Below are positions 43,650 through 51,831 of a stretch of 64,000 bases of DNA, in pieces (positions within the stretch are counted from its first letter, which is position 1; every line of letters starts with the position of its first letter). The position numbers were made by a program, and so were the translations under genes. The stretch spans positions 1 through 64,000 of the forward strand of contig JBGQIW010000002.1 of the NCBI GenBank assembly GCA_041498715.1, given 5' to 3'. The notes below the pieces were generated by a model that was given only the letters and a program-made list of their open reading frames with translations, was not told the origin of the DNA and searched no databases. The DNA is from DASQPE01 sp041498715. Lineage in GTDB: Bacteria > Gemmatimonadota > Gemmatimonadetes > Gemmatimonadales > GWC2-71-9.

Positions 43650-44357
43650 ATGTCGGCGCATGCCGCCGTCGAGGAAGCCCCGGTCTGGCTCGAGGTGAAC
43701 GGGCGGCCCGCGGTCACCTGGATGTGCACCCCGGCGCAGCTGGAGGAGCTGGCCGTCGGCTGGCTCCACGGCGAGGGGTACATCAACGCCATAACCGAGG
43801 TGAAGCTCCGCCCCTGCGCCACCGACCTCGGCTTCTGGGCCGAGGTCCCGGAGGAGCGACTGGCGGCGGTGCAGGCGGAAGGGCGCCGCCCGGTGCTCGC
43901 GTCCGGCTGCGGGGCGGTCTCTACCTACCTGGCGGACCCGGCCACGGTAAAGGCGGAGCCGGCGCGCGGGCTGCCGCCCGGGGTCGAGCATCTACGCGCC
44001 CTGTTCAAGCAGCTGTTCGCCCAGGGCGAGCGGTACAAGGACACGGGCGGCATCCACGCCGCCGCGCTGGCGGACGGCGCCACGCTGATCGCGCATGCGG
44101 AGGATATTGGCCGGCACAACGCCGTGGACAAGGCCATTGGCGGTGCGCTGCTCGCCCAACAGCCGATCACTGGCCTCGGCCTGCTGGTGACTGGGCGCAT
44201 CTCGGCCGAGCTGGCGTTCAAGGCCGCCCGGGCCGGCATTGCGTGGGTCGCCACGCCGTCGGTCCCCTCCACGCTCGCGGTCGAGATCGCTCGCCGGAGC
44301 GGGATGGCCCTCGTGGGCCGGGCGGTGAGCGGGGAGCCCCAGGTGTGGCGCGAGTAA
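43650..44357 (+). CDS. fdhD: formate dehydrogenase accessory sulfurtransferase FdhD
   Basis: 235 aa from the ATG at 43650 (an ATG at 43593 inside the PTPS-like gene would add 19 residues). FdhD transfers sulfur to the molybdenum cofactor of formate dehydrogenase. It shows LEELAVGWLHGEGYI, KDTGGIHAAAL, AEDIGRHNAVDKAIGGALL and TGRISAEL. The active-site loop is ASGCGAVS; the second cysteine of the E. coli CGVCG loop is absent. It precedes mobA with a 13-base overlap, the start of a Moco operon. Confidence 0.9.
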   Translation: MSAHAAVEEAPVWLEVNGRPAVTWMCTPAQLEELAVGWLHGEGYINAITEVKLRPCATDLGFWAEVPEERLAAVQAEGRRPVLASGCGAVSTYLADPATVKAEPARGLPPGVEHLRALFKQLFAQGERYKDTGGIHAAALADGATLIAHAEDIGRHNAVDKAIGGALLAQQPITGLGLLVTGRISAELAFKAARAGIAWVATPSVPSTLAVEIARRSGMALVGRAVSGEPQVWRE

Positions 44358-44938
44358 CCGGCGCCATTCTCGGGGGCGGCGGGGCCACCCGCTTCGCCGG
44401 CCGGCCGAAGGGGCTGGAGCGGGTGGGCGGGGTCAGGATCCTGGATCGCCTCGTGGATGTCTTCGGCGAGGCGCTGGGCGCGGCACCACTGCTCGTCGCC
44501 AACGCGCCCGAAGCGCCGGTCTGGCGCCCGGATCTCCGCGTCGTGGCCGACGTGCGGCCGGGCCTGGGTTCCCTGGGAGGCATCTACACCGCGGTGGTCG
44601 AGGCGCCGGCCCCGGTAGTCTGCGTCGCGTGGGACATGCCGTTCGTGACGCCGGCGCTGCTGCAGGGGCTGGCTGCGGGCCTGGCGGAGTGGGATGCCTT
44701 CCTCCCGGAGAGCGACGGCCGGCGCGGCGTGGAGCCGCTCTGCGCCGCGTACGGCCCGGCGTGCGCGGCTGCGATCGTCGCGAGCCTGGAGGCCGGCGAC
44801 CTGCGGGCGATCGGATTCCACGGCGCGATCCGCGCCGGGCGGCTGCCGCTCGATGCGGTGCGGCGCTTCGGTGATCCGGCGCGGCTCTTCTTCAACGTGA
44901 ACACGGCGGACGACCTCGCGCGCGCGGACGCGCTCTGA
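44345..44938 (+). CDS. mobA: molybdenum cofactor guanylyltransferase MobA
   Basis: 197 aa. The nucleotide-binding start GAILGGGGATRFAGRPKGLE and VAWDMPFVTPALL identify a MobA-type NTP transferase, which attaches GMP to molybdopterin to give MGD (or CMP in the related MocA). The GTG start at 44345 overlaps fdhD by 13 bases, and mobB follows after 2 bases. The association with FdhD favours bis-MGD for formate dehydrogenase-type enzymes. Confidence 0.88.
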   Translation: MARVTGAILGGGGATRFAGRPKGLERVGGVRILDRLVDVFGEALGAAPLLVANAPEAPVWRPDLRVVADVRPGLGSLGGIYTAVVEAPAPVVCVAWDMPFVTPALLQGLAAGLAEWDAFLPESDGRRGVEPLCAAYGPACAAAIVASLEAGDLRAIGFHGAIRAGRLPLDAVRRFGDPARLFFNVNTADDLARADAL

Positions 44939-44940
44939 CC

Positions 44941-45465
44941 ATGCGAATCATCTCGGTGATCGGGCGGAAGAACGCGGGAAAGACGACGCTGACCGTGGCG
45001 CTCGCGAGCGAGTTCGTGCGCCGGGGCCGGCGGGTCATGACCATCAAGCACGGCCACCACCCCGCGGATGTGGATCGGCCGGGCAGCGACACGTTTCGCC
45101 ACTTCACCGAGGCCAAGGCGGAGCGCACGCTGATCGCGGCGCCCGAGCTGCGCGTGCTCTTCGAGCGCAGCGCCGACGACTACGATCCCGTCGGCCTCGC
45201 GCGGCGCTACATGGACGGCGCGGACCTCGTGCTGTGCGAGGGGTACAAGCGCGCGCCGCTTCCCAAGATCGAGGTCTGGCGCAAGGCCGTCGGGGGAGGC
45301 CCGCTCTACGACGCCACGGCAGCCAACGCAAAGGAATGGGTGGCGCTGGTGAGCGACGACCGGGAGATCGGCGCCACGGTGCGGTGCCCGGTCCTCGCCT
45401 TCAGCGACACCAACTGGCTCCAGACGCTCGCCAACATCGCGTGGGAGCGGGCGCTGGTCCTGTGA
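44941..45465 (+). CDS. mobB: molybdopterin-guanine dinucleotide biosynthesis adaptor MobB
   Basis: 174 aa P-loop GTPase. Walker A is GRKNAGKTTL; further signatures are MTIKHGHH, DVDRPGSDTFRH and LVLCEGYKRAPLPKIEVWR. MobB binds MobA and GTP and helps load MGD. The stop overlaps the moeA start (GTGA). Confidence 0.92.
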   Translation: MRIISVIGRKNAGKTTLTVALASEFVRRGRRVMTIKHGHHPADVDRPGSDTFRHFTEAKAERTLIAAPELRVLFERSADDYDPVGLARRYMDGADLVLCEGYKRAPLPKIEVWRKAVGGGPLYDATAANAKEWVALVSDDREIGATVRCPVLAFSDTNWLQTLANIAWERALVL

Positions 45466-46718
45466 CCGACACGGCGCTCGCCGCGGCCGACGCCGCGCGG
45501 CGAATCCTCGCCGAGGTCCGGCGCCAGCCGGCGCTTCGCGTCCCGCTCGACGACGCGCTCGACAGCGTGCTCGCCGAGGACATCGTGAGCCCCCTCGACA
45601 TCCCCGCCTGGACCAACTCCGCCATGGATGGGTACGCGGCTCGCGCCGCCGACGTGCGGGGCGCGTCGGCCGAGGCGCCGGTACGGCTGCAGGTCCTGGA
45701 GCAGCTCCCGGCAGGCCGGTTCCCCACCCGGACGCTCGGACCGGGCGAGAGCGCGCGGATCTTCACGGGGGCCCCGCTCCCCGAGGGCGCCGATAGCGTC
45801 ATCCGCCAGGAGGACACCGACTTCGGCACCGAGACGGTGACCGTTCTCAAAGATCGGGACGCCGGGGTGAACATCCGCAAGGTCGGCGAGGACATCCGGA
45901 AGGGACAAACGGTGCTCCGCGCCGGCACTCCCCTCGGGCCGGCGCACCTCGGCGTGCTCGCCTCGCTCGCGGTGGCCCACCCTCTGGTACACCGGCGGCC
46001 GCGGGTGGCGATCCTCGGGAGCGGCGACGAGATCGTGGACATCGATCAGCCCGAGGCCATCCTGAGCGGGCGAAAGACCGCGAGCAGCAACACCCACACC
46101 CTGGCGGCTCTGGTCCGACAGGCGGGCGGGGAGCCGGTGAACCTCGGCATCGCGGGGGACACCCCGGAGAGCCTGCGTGCCCACCTCGCTCGGGCGCTCG
46201 AGTCGGATATGCTCGTCACGACCGCGGGTATCAGCGTCGGTGAGCACGACTACGTGCGCACGGTGCTCGAGGAGCTGGGCGCGGAGCAGCGGTTCTGGAA
46301 GCTCCGGATGCGGCCGGGGGCGCCGGTCGGCTTCGGCCTGCTGCGCGGAATCCCCTGGATCGGGCTGCCGGGCAATCCGGTCAGCACGATGGTGACGTTC
46401 GAGCTGTTCGTCCGGCCCGCCATCCGCGCGATGAGCGGCCACGCGCTTCCCTTCCGCCGGGCCATCTCCGTCCGCGCCGCAGAGCCGATCAGCGTGAAGC
46501 CGAGACTGCAGCACTTTCTCCGGGGGATCGTGCACGAGACACCGACCGGCCCCGAGGCCCGCCTCACCGGCCCGCAGGGCTCGGGCATCCTCACCTCGAT
46601 GGTCCTGGCGAACGCCCTGCTGGTCCTGCCGGAGGGCCAGTTCGAGACGCCGGCCGGCGCCTTGGTGCAGGCGATCGTGCTCGACGATCCGATCCATCAG
46701 GCGGAGCCCGGGTTTTGA
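45462..46718 (+). CDS. moeA: molybdopterin molybdenumtransferase MoeA
   Basis: 418 aa, typical length. It inserts molybdate into adenylated molybdopterin. Key segments: PAWTNSAMDGYA, FTGAPLPEGADSVIRQED, ILGSGDEIVD, TTAGISVGEHDYV, GLPGNPVSTMVTFELFV, and a C-terminal beta domain with TGPQGSGILTSMVLANALLV, cited in part. The GTG start overlaps mobB. The synthesis genes for the pterin (moaA, moaC, moaE) are not in this window. Confidence 0.93.
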   Translation: MTDTALAAADAARRILAEVRRQPALRVPLDDALDSVLAEDIVSPLDIPAWTNSAMDGYAARAADVRGASAEAPVRLQVLEQLPAGRFPTRTLGPGESARIFTGAPLPEGADSVIRQEDTDFGTETVTVLKDRDAGVNIRKVGEDIRKGQTVLRAGTPLGPAHLGVLASLAVAHPLVHRRPRVAILGSGDEIVDIDQPEAILSGRKTASSNTHTLAALVRQAGGEPVNLGIAGDTPESLRAHLARALESDMLVTTAGISVGEHDYVRTVLEELGAEQRFWKLRMRPGAPVGFGLLRGIPWIGLPGNPVSTMVTFELFVRPAIRAMSGHALPFRRAISVRAAEPISVKPRLQHFLRGIVHETPTGPEARLTGPQGSGILTSMVLANALLVLPEGQFETPAGALVQAIVLDDPIHQAEPGF

Positions 46719-47017
46719 GCGCGGTACGGTACGAGGTGACGGTCGAGGTGGAGCCGCCGCTGGTGGACGGGTTCGTCCGGTACATGCGAGACAAGCACAT
46801 CCCTGAGATCTTCGCCACCGGCTGCTTCCGCCGGATCCGCCTCGATCGGGCCGGCCCCACCACGCTGCGAACCGTGTACGAGGCCCTGACCCAGCAGGAT
46901 CTCGAGCGGTACCTGCGGGACCACACGGCCGTATTCCGGGCCGACTTCGCGGCGCATTTCCCCAGTGGCGTCACGGTCGGCCGGTGCACTTGGAGCGAGA
47001 TCGCGAGCTGGGGGTAA
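46715..47017 (+). CDS. DUF4286 family protein
   Basis: 100 aa. It matches the small family whose members begin YEVTVEV and contain FVRYMRDKHIPEIFATGCF and YLRDHTAVFRADFAAHFP. No function is established. A TTG start at 46715 overlaps the moeA stop (TTGA). It is the last gene before the Mn-riboswitch transcript. Confidence 0.78.
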   Translation: MSAVRYEVTVEVEPPLVDGFVRYMRDKHIPEIFATGCFRRIRLDRAGPTTLRTVYEALTQQDLERYLRDHTAVFRADFAAHFPSGVTVGRCTWSEIASWG

Positions 47018-47043
47018 GCACCGGCCGGCGACCTTGGCCGGCG

Positions 47044-47073
47044 TTGACGCCGCAACGCTTCCCCGTCTAAATT
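47044..47073 (+). promoter_or_regulatory. sigma70-type promoter of the htpX-terC transcript
   Basis: TTGACG (47044-47049) and TAAATT (47068-47073) are spaced by 18 bases. The predicted start of transcription falls near 47080, only a few bases ahead of the riboswitch aptamer, as expected for a leader-controlled operon. Confidence 0.6.
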
Positions 47074-47082
47074 ACCGCCCGT

Positions 47083-47206
47083 AGAAGGGGAGTAGCTCAT
47101 CCGCCTCGGGGCGGACGCCCGGATCGTCAAGACTGTCCGCTGTGGCGGGCACGGTCCGGCAGGAAGCGTGGGACGACCCCGCGCGTTCAGAGCGAGACCT
47201 TCGTCC
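47083..47206 (+). promoter_or_regulatory. yybP-ykoY manganese riboswitch
   Basis: The two conserved halves of the yybP-ykoY aptamer are both present. The 5' side is GAAGGGGAGTAGCTC (47084-47098). The 3' side is GAGCGAGACCTTCG, ending near 47203. Between them is a GC-rich helix and a loop containing GTCAAG and GGTCCGG. The arrangement brings the L1 AGTA and the L3 loops together at the Mn2+ site. The 3' aptamer strand (AGCGAGACCTTCGTCC) is also the 5' arm of a perfect terminator (47191-47238), so Mn2+ binding should prevent termination. TerC, encoded in this operon, is a family often found behind this riboswitch. Confidence 0.9.
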
Positions 47207-47245
47207 ACGCTGCCCCGGCAGCGGACGAAGGTCTCGCTTCTTTAT
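47191..47245 (+). terminator. riboswitch expression platform: intrinsic terminator
   Basis: AGCGAGACCTTCGTCC (47191-47206) pairs perfectly with GGACGAAGGTCTCGCT (47223-47238). An inner GCTGCC/GGCAGC stem extends the hairpin, and the U-rich tail TCTTTAT follows. It shares its 5' arm with the riboswitch 3' strand, so terminator and aptamer are mutually exclusive. Confidence 0.85.
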
Positions 47246-47266
47246 AGGGTTCGAGGAAACCAAACG

Positions 47267-48100
47267 ATGAACAACGTCAAGACATTCGTGCTGATGGCCG
47301 GCCTGCTGGGATTGTTCCTGCTCGCGGGCCAGCTGCTGGGAGGATCGCAGGGCCTGCTGCTCGCCCTCGCCTTCGGCAGCCTCTTCAACTTCATAATGTA
47401 TTTCTTCTCCGACAGCCTGGTGCTGCGGATGTACGGGGCACAGGTGGTCGGGCCGGACCAGGCGCCCGAGCTGTACGCCATGGTGGACCGCCTGCGGCAG
47501 CGCGCCGGGCTTCCCATGCCGAAAGTGGCGGTCGCGCAACACGAGCAGCCCAATGCGTTCGCGACGGGACGCGATCCGGAGCACGCTGTCGTGGCGGTGA
47601 CGACCGGCATCCTCAAGTACATGCCGCAGGAGGAGCTCGAAGGCGTGCTGGCGCACGAGCTGGCCCACGTCAAGAACCGCGACATGCTCATCTCGACCGT
47701 CGCGGCCGGGATCGCCGGCGCCATTTCAAACCTCCCGTACCTCCTGCTGTTCGGAGGCCGAGACGACGACAACGCCCATCCCGCGGCCCGTCTGGCCCTG
47801 GCACTGCTCGGTCCCATCGGCGCGATGCTGATCCAGTTCGGGATCTCCCGCCAGCGCGAGTACGAGGCGGACCGGGTCGGCGCCGCGATCCTCGGGCGGC
47901 CGCTCCCGCTCGCGAACGCGCTCCGGCGGCTGGACACACTGGCTCACAGGATTCCCATGGACGTCGCCCCCGCCGTGGCACCGCTCGCGCAGGTCGATCC
48001 GCTGGCCGCCACGGGCGGCGGGATGGCACGGCTGTTCAGCACCCATCCACCGATCGAGGAGCGGGTCGCCCGGCTCGAAGCGATGGCGGCGGGCCGCTAG
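47267..48100 (+). CDS. htpX: HtpX-type membrane M48 zinc protease
   Basis: 277 aa. Two N-terminal membrane helices (about 8-25, 30-50) are followed by the zinc site H130-E-L-A-H134 in LAHELAHVKNRD, a hairpin of two further helices (about 145-200), and the third ligand in SRQREYEADRVG. HtpX degrades misfolded inner-membrane proteins. GAGGAAAC precedes the ATG at 47267. It is the first gene behind the Mn riboswitch and abuts terC, so expression should rise with Mn. Confidence 0.92.
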   Translation: MNNVKTFVLMAGLLGLFLLAGQLLGGSQGLLLALAFGSLFNFIMYFFSDSLVLRMYGAQVVGPDQAPELYAMVDRLRQRAGLPMPKVAVAQHEQPNAFATGRDPEHAVVAVTTGILKYMPQEELEGVLAHELAHVKNRDMLISTVAAGIAGAISNLPYLLLFGGRDDDNAHPAARLALALLGPIGAMLIQFGISRQREYEADRVGAAILGRPLPLANALRRLDTLAHRIPMDVAPAVAPLAQVDPLAATGGGMARLFSTHPPIEERVARLEAMAAGR

Positions 48101-49030
48101 TTGGGCCAGCACGAGCCGGCCGTCTGGCTGGGCTTCTCCGCCCTGGTCGTGGTGCTGCTCACCGTCGATCTGGGCGTACTCAACCGGCGCCCCCACACGC
48201 TCGGCCTGCGGGAGGCGCTCAAGTGGAGCGCCAGCGTGGTCGGGCTCGCCGGGCTGTTCGGTCTGTTTGTGCTCTGGCGGGAGGGGGGGCAGGCGGCGCT
48301 CGAGTACTACACCGGCTATCTCGTCGAGCTGTCGCTCAGCGTCGACAATCTCTTCGTTTTCATCCTGATCTTCGCCTACTTCGGCGTTCCTGCCGAGGCC
48401 CGCCCGCAGGTCCTCAAGTGGGGGATCCTCGGCGCTATCGTCCTGCGGTTCGTGATGATCGCGCTCGGCGCCCTGTTGCTCCAACGGTTCGAATGGATCG
48501 TCTGGGTCTTCGGGGGAATTCTGATCGTCACCGGCATCCGCGTCTGGCAGCAGCAGGACGAGCGGATCGAGCCGGAGAAAAACCCGCTGGTTCGGTTCGC
48601 CCGGCGAGTGCTTCCTTTCGCCTCGGGATACGACCAGGCACGCTTCTCCACCAGAGCCGCGGACGGTCGCTGGCTCGCGACGCCGCTCTTGCTGGTGGTG
48701 CTCGTGGTCGAATGGTCCGACCTGGTCTTCGCAATCGACAGCATTCCCGCCGTCTTCGCCGTCACCCGCGACCCGTTCCTCGTCTTCAGCTCCAACGTGT
48801 TCGCGATTCTCGGGCTGCGCGCGCTCTTCTTCGTCGTGGCCGGCGCGATGGACCGCTTCGCCTATCTCAAGCCCGGCGTCGCCCTCATTCTCATTTTCGT
48901 CGGACTCAAGATGGCGCTGAGCTACTGGGTCCGCCTGCCGACCGGCCTCTCGCTCGGCGTGATTGTGGCGACGCTGGCGGGGTCGGTCCTGCTATCGCTC
49001 TGGCGTGGCTCCACTCGCCCGGCGCGCTGA
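48101..49030 (+). CDS. TerC family membrane protein (Mn2+ efflux type)
   Basis: 309 aa with about 8-9 helices. Conserved acidic helices are visible: LVVVLLTVDLGVLNR, ELSLSVDNLFVFILIF and VVEWSDLVFAIDSIPAVFA, the features of Alx/TerC/YkoY exporters. Members lower cytoplasmic Mn or load Mn into exported proteins. A TTG start directly follows the htpX stop (TAG-TTG). Placement behind a yybP-ykoY switch supports a manganese function. Confidence 0.9.
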   Translation: MGQHEPAVWLGFSALVVVLLTVDLGVLNRRPHTLGLREALKWSASVVGLAGLFGLFVLWREGGQAALEYYTGYLVELSLSVDNLFVFILIFAYFGVPAEARPQVLKWGILGAIVLRFVMIALGALLLQRFEWIVWVFGGILIVTGIRVWQQQDERIEPEKNPLVRFARRVLPFASGYDQARFSTRAADGRWLATPLLLVVLVVEWSDLVFAIDSIPAVFAVTRDPFLVFSSNVFAILGLRALFFVVAGAMDRFAYLKPGVALILIFVGLKMALSYWVRLPTGLSLGVIVATLAGSVLLSLWRGSTRPAR

Positions 49031-49230
49031 CCGAACGGTTCCCCGCTCCGATCCGATGCCCTCCACCGAGACGGAGGCGTAGCGATCGTCGGGAGCGGCC
49101 GCCACCCCCCTAGACCACCTTGTGCTTGGTGGCGAGGGCGCTTGAGCTCAGTCCCTCCGGCCGGATCGAAGATCGAGACCGAGTGTCCCCCCTACCGCGG
49201 CCAGCCTCCCTCCGCCACCCTTCCCCCTTC

Positions 49231-50586
49231 ATGCCGACGCCGCGCCTGCTGGACCGCCTTGGGCTCCACCGTCCCGAGCTCCGCGCCTGGGCCATGTACG
49301 ACTGGGCCATCTCCGCCACGCAGGTGGGGATCGTCACCGCGATCTTCCCGATCTATTTCGTGAAGGTGGCCGGCGCCGGGCTGGGGGAGAGCCGGGCCAC
49401 CCAGTATCTGGCCACGGCCAACACGATCGCGCTCGCGTTCGTCGCGCTTCTCTCGCCGATCCTCGGTGCGGTGGCGGACTTCGTGGCGGCCAAGAAGCGC
49501 TTCCTCGCGGCCTTCATGCTGCTGGGCCTGGCCGCGATCGCCTGCATGTTCTTCATCCACACGGGCGATGTGACGCTCGCGTCGGTCCTCTTCATCCTCG
49601 CGTTGATCGGCGCGACCGGCAGTTTCGTCTTCTACGAGGCGCTCCTGCCTCACATCGCCTCGCGCGACGAGGTGGACCGCGTCTCCACCGCCGGGTACGC
49701 CCTGGGCTACGTAGGCGGCGGCGTGCTGCTGGCGCTCAACCTGGCCTGGATCCAGCGACCCGGCTGGTTCGGATTGCCGAGCGGGACCGGACTGTCGGAG
49801 GCCGCGGCGACGCTTCCGGTGCGGCTCGCGTTCCTCTCAGTGGCGCTCTGGTGGCTGGTGTTCTCGATCCCGCTGTTCCGGCGGGTGCCGGAGCCGCCCC
49901 GTCGGCTGGAGAGCGACGAGCGACAGGGGGAGAATCCGGTCAAAGCGGCGTTCATCCGGCTGTTGGAGACGTTGCGTGAGCTTCGAAGCTTCCGGCAGGC
50001 GTCCATTTTTCTGCTGGCGTTCCTGATCTACAACGACGGCATCCAGACCATCATCAAGATGGCCACCGCCTACGGCACCGAGCTGGGCATCGGGCAAGGC
50101 GCCCTGATCACCGCGATTCTGCTGGTGCAGTTCGTCGGCATTCCATGCGCTTTTCTGTTCGGGATGCTGGCGGGGCGGATCGGAGCCAAGCGGGCGGTGT
50201 TCCTGGGCCTCCTGGTCTACACGTTCATCAGCGTGCTGGGTTACTTCATGAAGACCGCCACCCATTTCTTTCTGCTGGCGTTCCTCGTGGGAATGGTGCA
50301 AGGGGGGACGCAGGCCCTGAGCCGCTCACTCTTCGCCCGGATGACGCCGCCCCACAAGTCGGGCGAGTTCTTCGGGTTCTTCAGCGTGTTCGAGCGATTC
50401 GCGGGGATCTTCGGGCCGCTGTTCTTCGCCGTGGCCATCCAGATCACCGGGTCGAGCCGAGTCGCCATCCTGTCGGTGATCGCCTTCTTCGCGGTAGGTG
50501 CGGCGCTGCTCACCCTGGTGGACGTGCCCGAAGGGGAGCGGGCGGCGCTGGAGGCGGAGCGGAGCGTGCAGCAACGCCCGGCGTGA
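49231..50586 (+). CDS. MFS transporter, UMF1/Atg22-like
   Basis: 451 aa with about 12 helices. N-terminal AWAMYDWAISATQVGIVTAI and the central cytoplasmic loop (about 205-245) fit the UMF1 family of the major facilitator superfamily; ARMTPPHKSGEFFGFFS is also typical. Members of this family export amino acids from vacuoles in yeast, and the bacterial role is unclear. I used the ATG at 49231; an upstream GTG/ATG would add a poorly conserved Pro/Arg-rich tail. It lies 200 bases after terC; that spacer has no clear signal. Confidence 0.8.
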   Translation: MPTPRLLDRLGLHRPELRAWAMYDWAISATQVGIVTAIFPIYFVKVAGAGLGESRATQYLATANTIALAFVALLSPILGAVADFVAAKKRFLAAFMLLGLAAIACMFFIHTGDVTLASVLFILALIGATGSFVFYEALLPHIASRDEVDRVSTAGYALGYVGGGVLLALNLAWIQRPGWFGLPSGTGLSEAAATLPVRLAFLSVALWWLVFSIPLFRRVPEPPRRLESDERQGENPVKAAFIRLLETLRELRSFRQASIFLLAFLIYNDGIQTIIKMATAYGTELGIGQGALITAILLVQFVGIPCAFLFGMLAGRIGAKRAVFLGLLVYTFISVLGYFMKTATHFFLLAFLVGMVQGGTQALSRSLFARMTPPHKSGEFFGFFSVFERFAGIFGPLFFAVAIQITGSSRVAILSVIAFFAVGAALLTLVDVPEGERAALEAERSVQQRPA

Positions 50587-50597
50587 TTCCCCGGCTC

Positions 50598-50626
50598 TTG
50601 CCCGCGCCACCCCCTCGGCCTAGCTT
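50598..50626 (+). promoter_or_regulatory. candidate promoter of the lysine operon
   Basis: TTGCCC (50598-50603) and TAGCTT (50621-50626) are separated by exactly 17 bases, just after the MFS gene. Transcription would begin near 50633, giving a leader of about 196 bases before dapE. Confidence 0.4.
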
Positions 50627-50632
50627 ACCCGA

Positions 50633-50829
50633 CCGTATGCCTTGCGCGTCCTTCTCGAGCTGTCCGACGACCATGCGCCGGACCCCGGGCCGCACCGCAC
50701 CCAACTGCGGGCGGACGGGGCTCAAGCGTGTGCGCGGACGGCGGAGCGCGCGCGGATCGGCGTAGAGGGCATGGGTCACCCCCGTACCGGAAACCCCGCC
50801 GCGGCTGAGCCCGGCGGGGTTCTTTGCTC
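50633..50829 (+). promoter_or_regulatory. structured leader RNA of the lysine operon, class unknown
   Basis: Hand folding shows a closing helix (ATGCCTT 50637-50643 with AGGGCAT 50766-50772), an internal hairpin (CCCCG 50683-50687 with CGGGG 50716-50720, plus GCCGCA with TGCGGGC inside), and a final 10-bp hairpin (AACCCCGCCG 50792-50801 with CGGCGGGGTT 50812-50821). The last hairpin covers GGCGGGG, the only Shine-Dalgarno candidate for dapE, and is followed by CTTTGCTC. This is the layout of an aptamer plus expression platform. Lysine-riboswitch and T-box signatures are absent. Function is inferred only. Confidence 0.4.
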
Positions 50830-51831
50830 ATGGATCCGATCGAGCTGACCCGCGCGCTGGTCGCCCGGGAGTCCCCCACTTTCGCGGAAGCGCCGGCGAC
50901 CGACTACATCGCCGGTGTGTTGGAGCGCGCGGGCTGGCGCGTGACGCGGCAGCGGGTGACGGACGGGCGGGAGAACGTGTACGCCTACCGGGAAGCACCC
51001 GCTCTGGTCTACTCGACCCACCTGGACTGCGTCCCTCCCTACGTGCCCTTCCGCGAGGACGACGAGTGGCTGCACGGCCGGGGCACCTGCGACGCCAAAG
51101 GCCTCGCCGCCGCGATGGTGGCGGCGGCGGAGCGCCTGGCCGAGCGCGGAGAGCGTCGCATCGGGCTCCTCTTCGTGGTGGGCGAAGAGAACGGGTCGGA
51201 CGGCGCGCTGGCGGCGGCTGCCCTCGAGCCCAAGGGCCGCTTCCTCATCAACGGCGAGCCCACCGAGAACCGGCTCTCCATCGGCCAGAAGGGCTCGCTC
51301 CGGCTGGATCTCGCAGCCGAAGGGCGCGCGGCCCACTCCGCCTATCCCGAAGAAGGCCACTCCGCCATCGTGGCGTTGCTCGACACGCTGGAGCGCATCC
51401 GCGGTCTCCCCCTGCCCAGCGATCCCCTGCTCGGCCCCTCGACGCTCAACATCGGCACCATCCAGGGCGGGGTGGCGCCCAACGTCATTCCTCCGAGCGC
51501 CAAGGCCCAAATTCACTTCCGGACCGTGGGACCGACGGGGGAGCTCAAGAACGCGGTCGATGCGGCGCTCGGTCCCGGCGTCGTCATTACGGGAGCGGCG
51601 GAGCTGCCGGCCTACAAGAGCGCCGCCCCCACCGGCTGGGACACGACGTTCGTGGCCTTCGCCAGCGACCTCCCGTTCTACGGCGCCTGGGGCCGGGGCT
51701 ACCAGCTGGGCCCGGGCACCATCCGTGTGGCGCATACGGACGAAGAGCGTATCCGGAAGGCAGACCTGCTCAAGGGCGTCGACCTGTACGTAAAGCTCGC
51801 GACCGACCTGCTCGCAGAGGAGGCGACATGA
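50830..51831 (+). CDS. dapE: M20 family peptidase, probable succinyl-diaminopimelate desuccinylase DapE
   Basis: 333 aa. Metal-site motifs of M20 dizinc enzymes are visible: YSTHLDCVPPYVPF, GTCDAKGLAAAMV, VVGEENGSDG, and HSAYPEEGHSA in the dimerisation domain. The family also includes ArgE and LysK; the position at the head of a DAP lysine operon containing dapD (succinylase route) favours DapE. ATG 50830 follows the GGCGGGG in the leader hairpin; a TTG at 50824 is an alternative. The stop overlaps asd (ATGA). Confidence 0.8.
   Translation: MDPIELTRALVARESPTFAEAPATDYIAGVLERAGWRVTRQRVTDGRENVYAYREAPALVYSTHLDCVPPYVPFREDDEWLHGRGTCDAKGLAAAMVAAAERLAERGERRIGLLFVVGEENGSDGALAAAALEPKGRFLINGEPTENRLSIGQKGSLRLDLAAEGRAAHSAYPEEGHSAIVALLDTLERIRGLPLPSDPLLGPSTLNIGTIQGGVAPNVIPPSAKAQIHFRTVGPTGELKNAVDAALGPGVVITGAAELPAYKSAAPTGWDTTFVAFASDLPFYGAWGRGYQLGPGTIRVAHTDEERIRKADLLKGVDLYVKLATDLLAEEAT

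Noticed and set aside
47084..47250. A tRNA-like element suggested by GGTTCGAGG near 47249.
   Set aside because: No acceptor, D or anticodon arms fit; the region is fully explained by the manganese riboswitch and its terminator.
50633..50829. Lysine riboswitch or T-box leader before dapE.
   Set aside because: The conserved lysine-riboswitch core segments and the T-box AGGGTGGNACCGCG sequence are not found; only a generic structured leader is supported.
50642..50848. A 68-codon leader peptide in front of dapE.
   Set aside because: It contains no lysine codons or runs of regulated codons, has no Shine-Dalgarno, and overlaps dapE out of frame.
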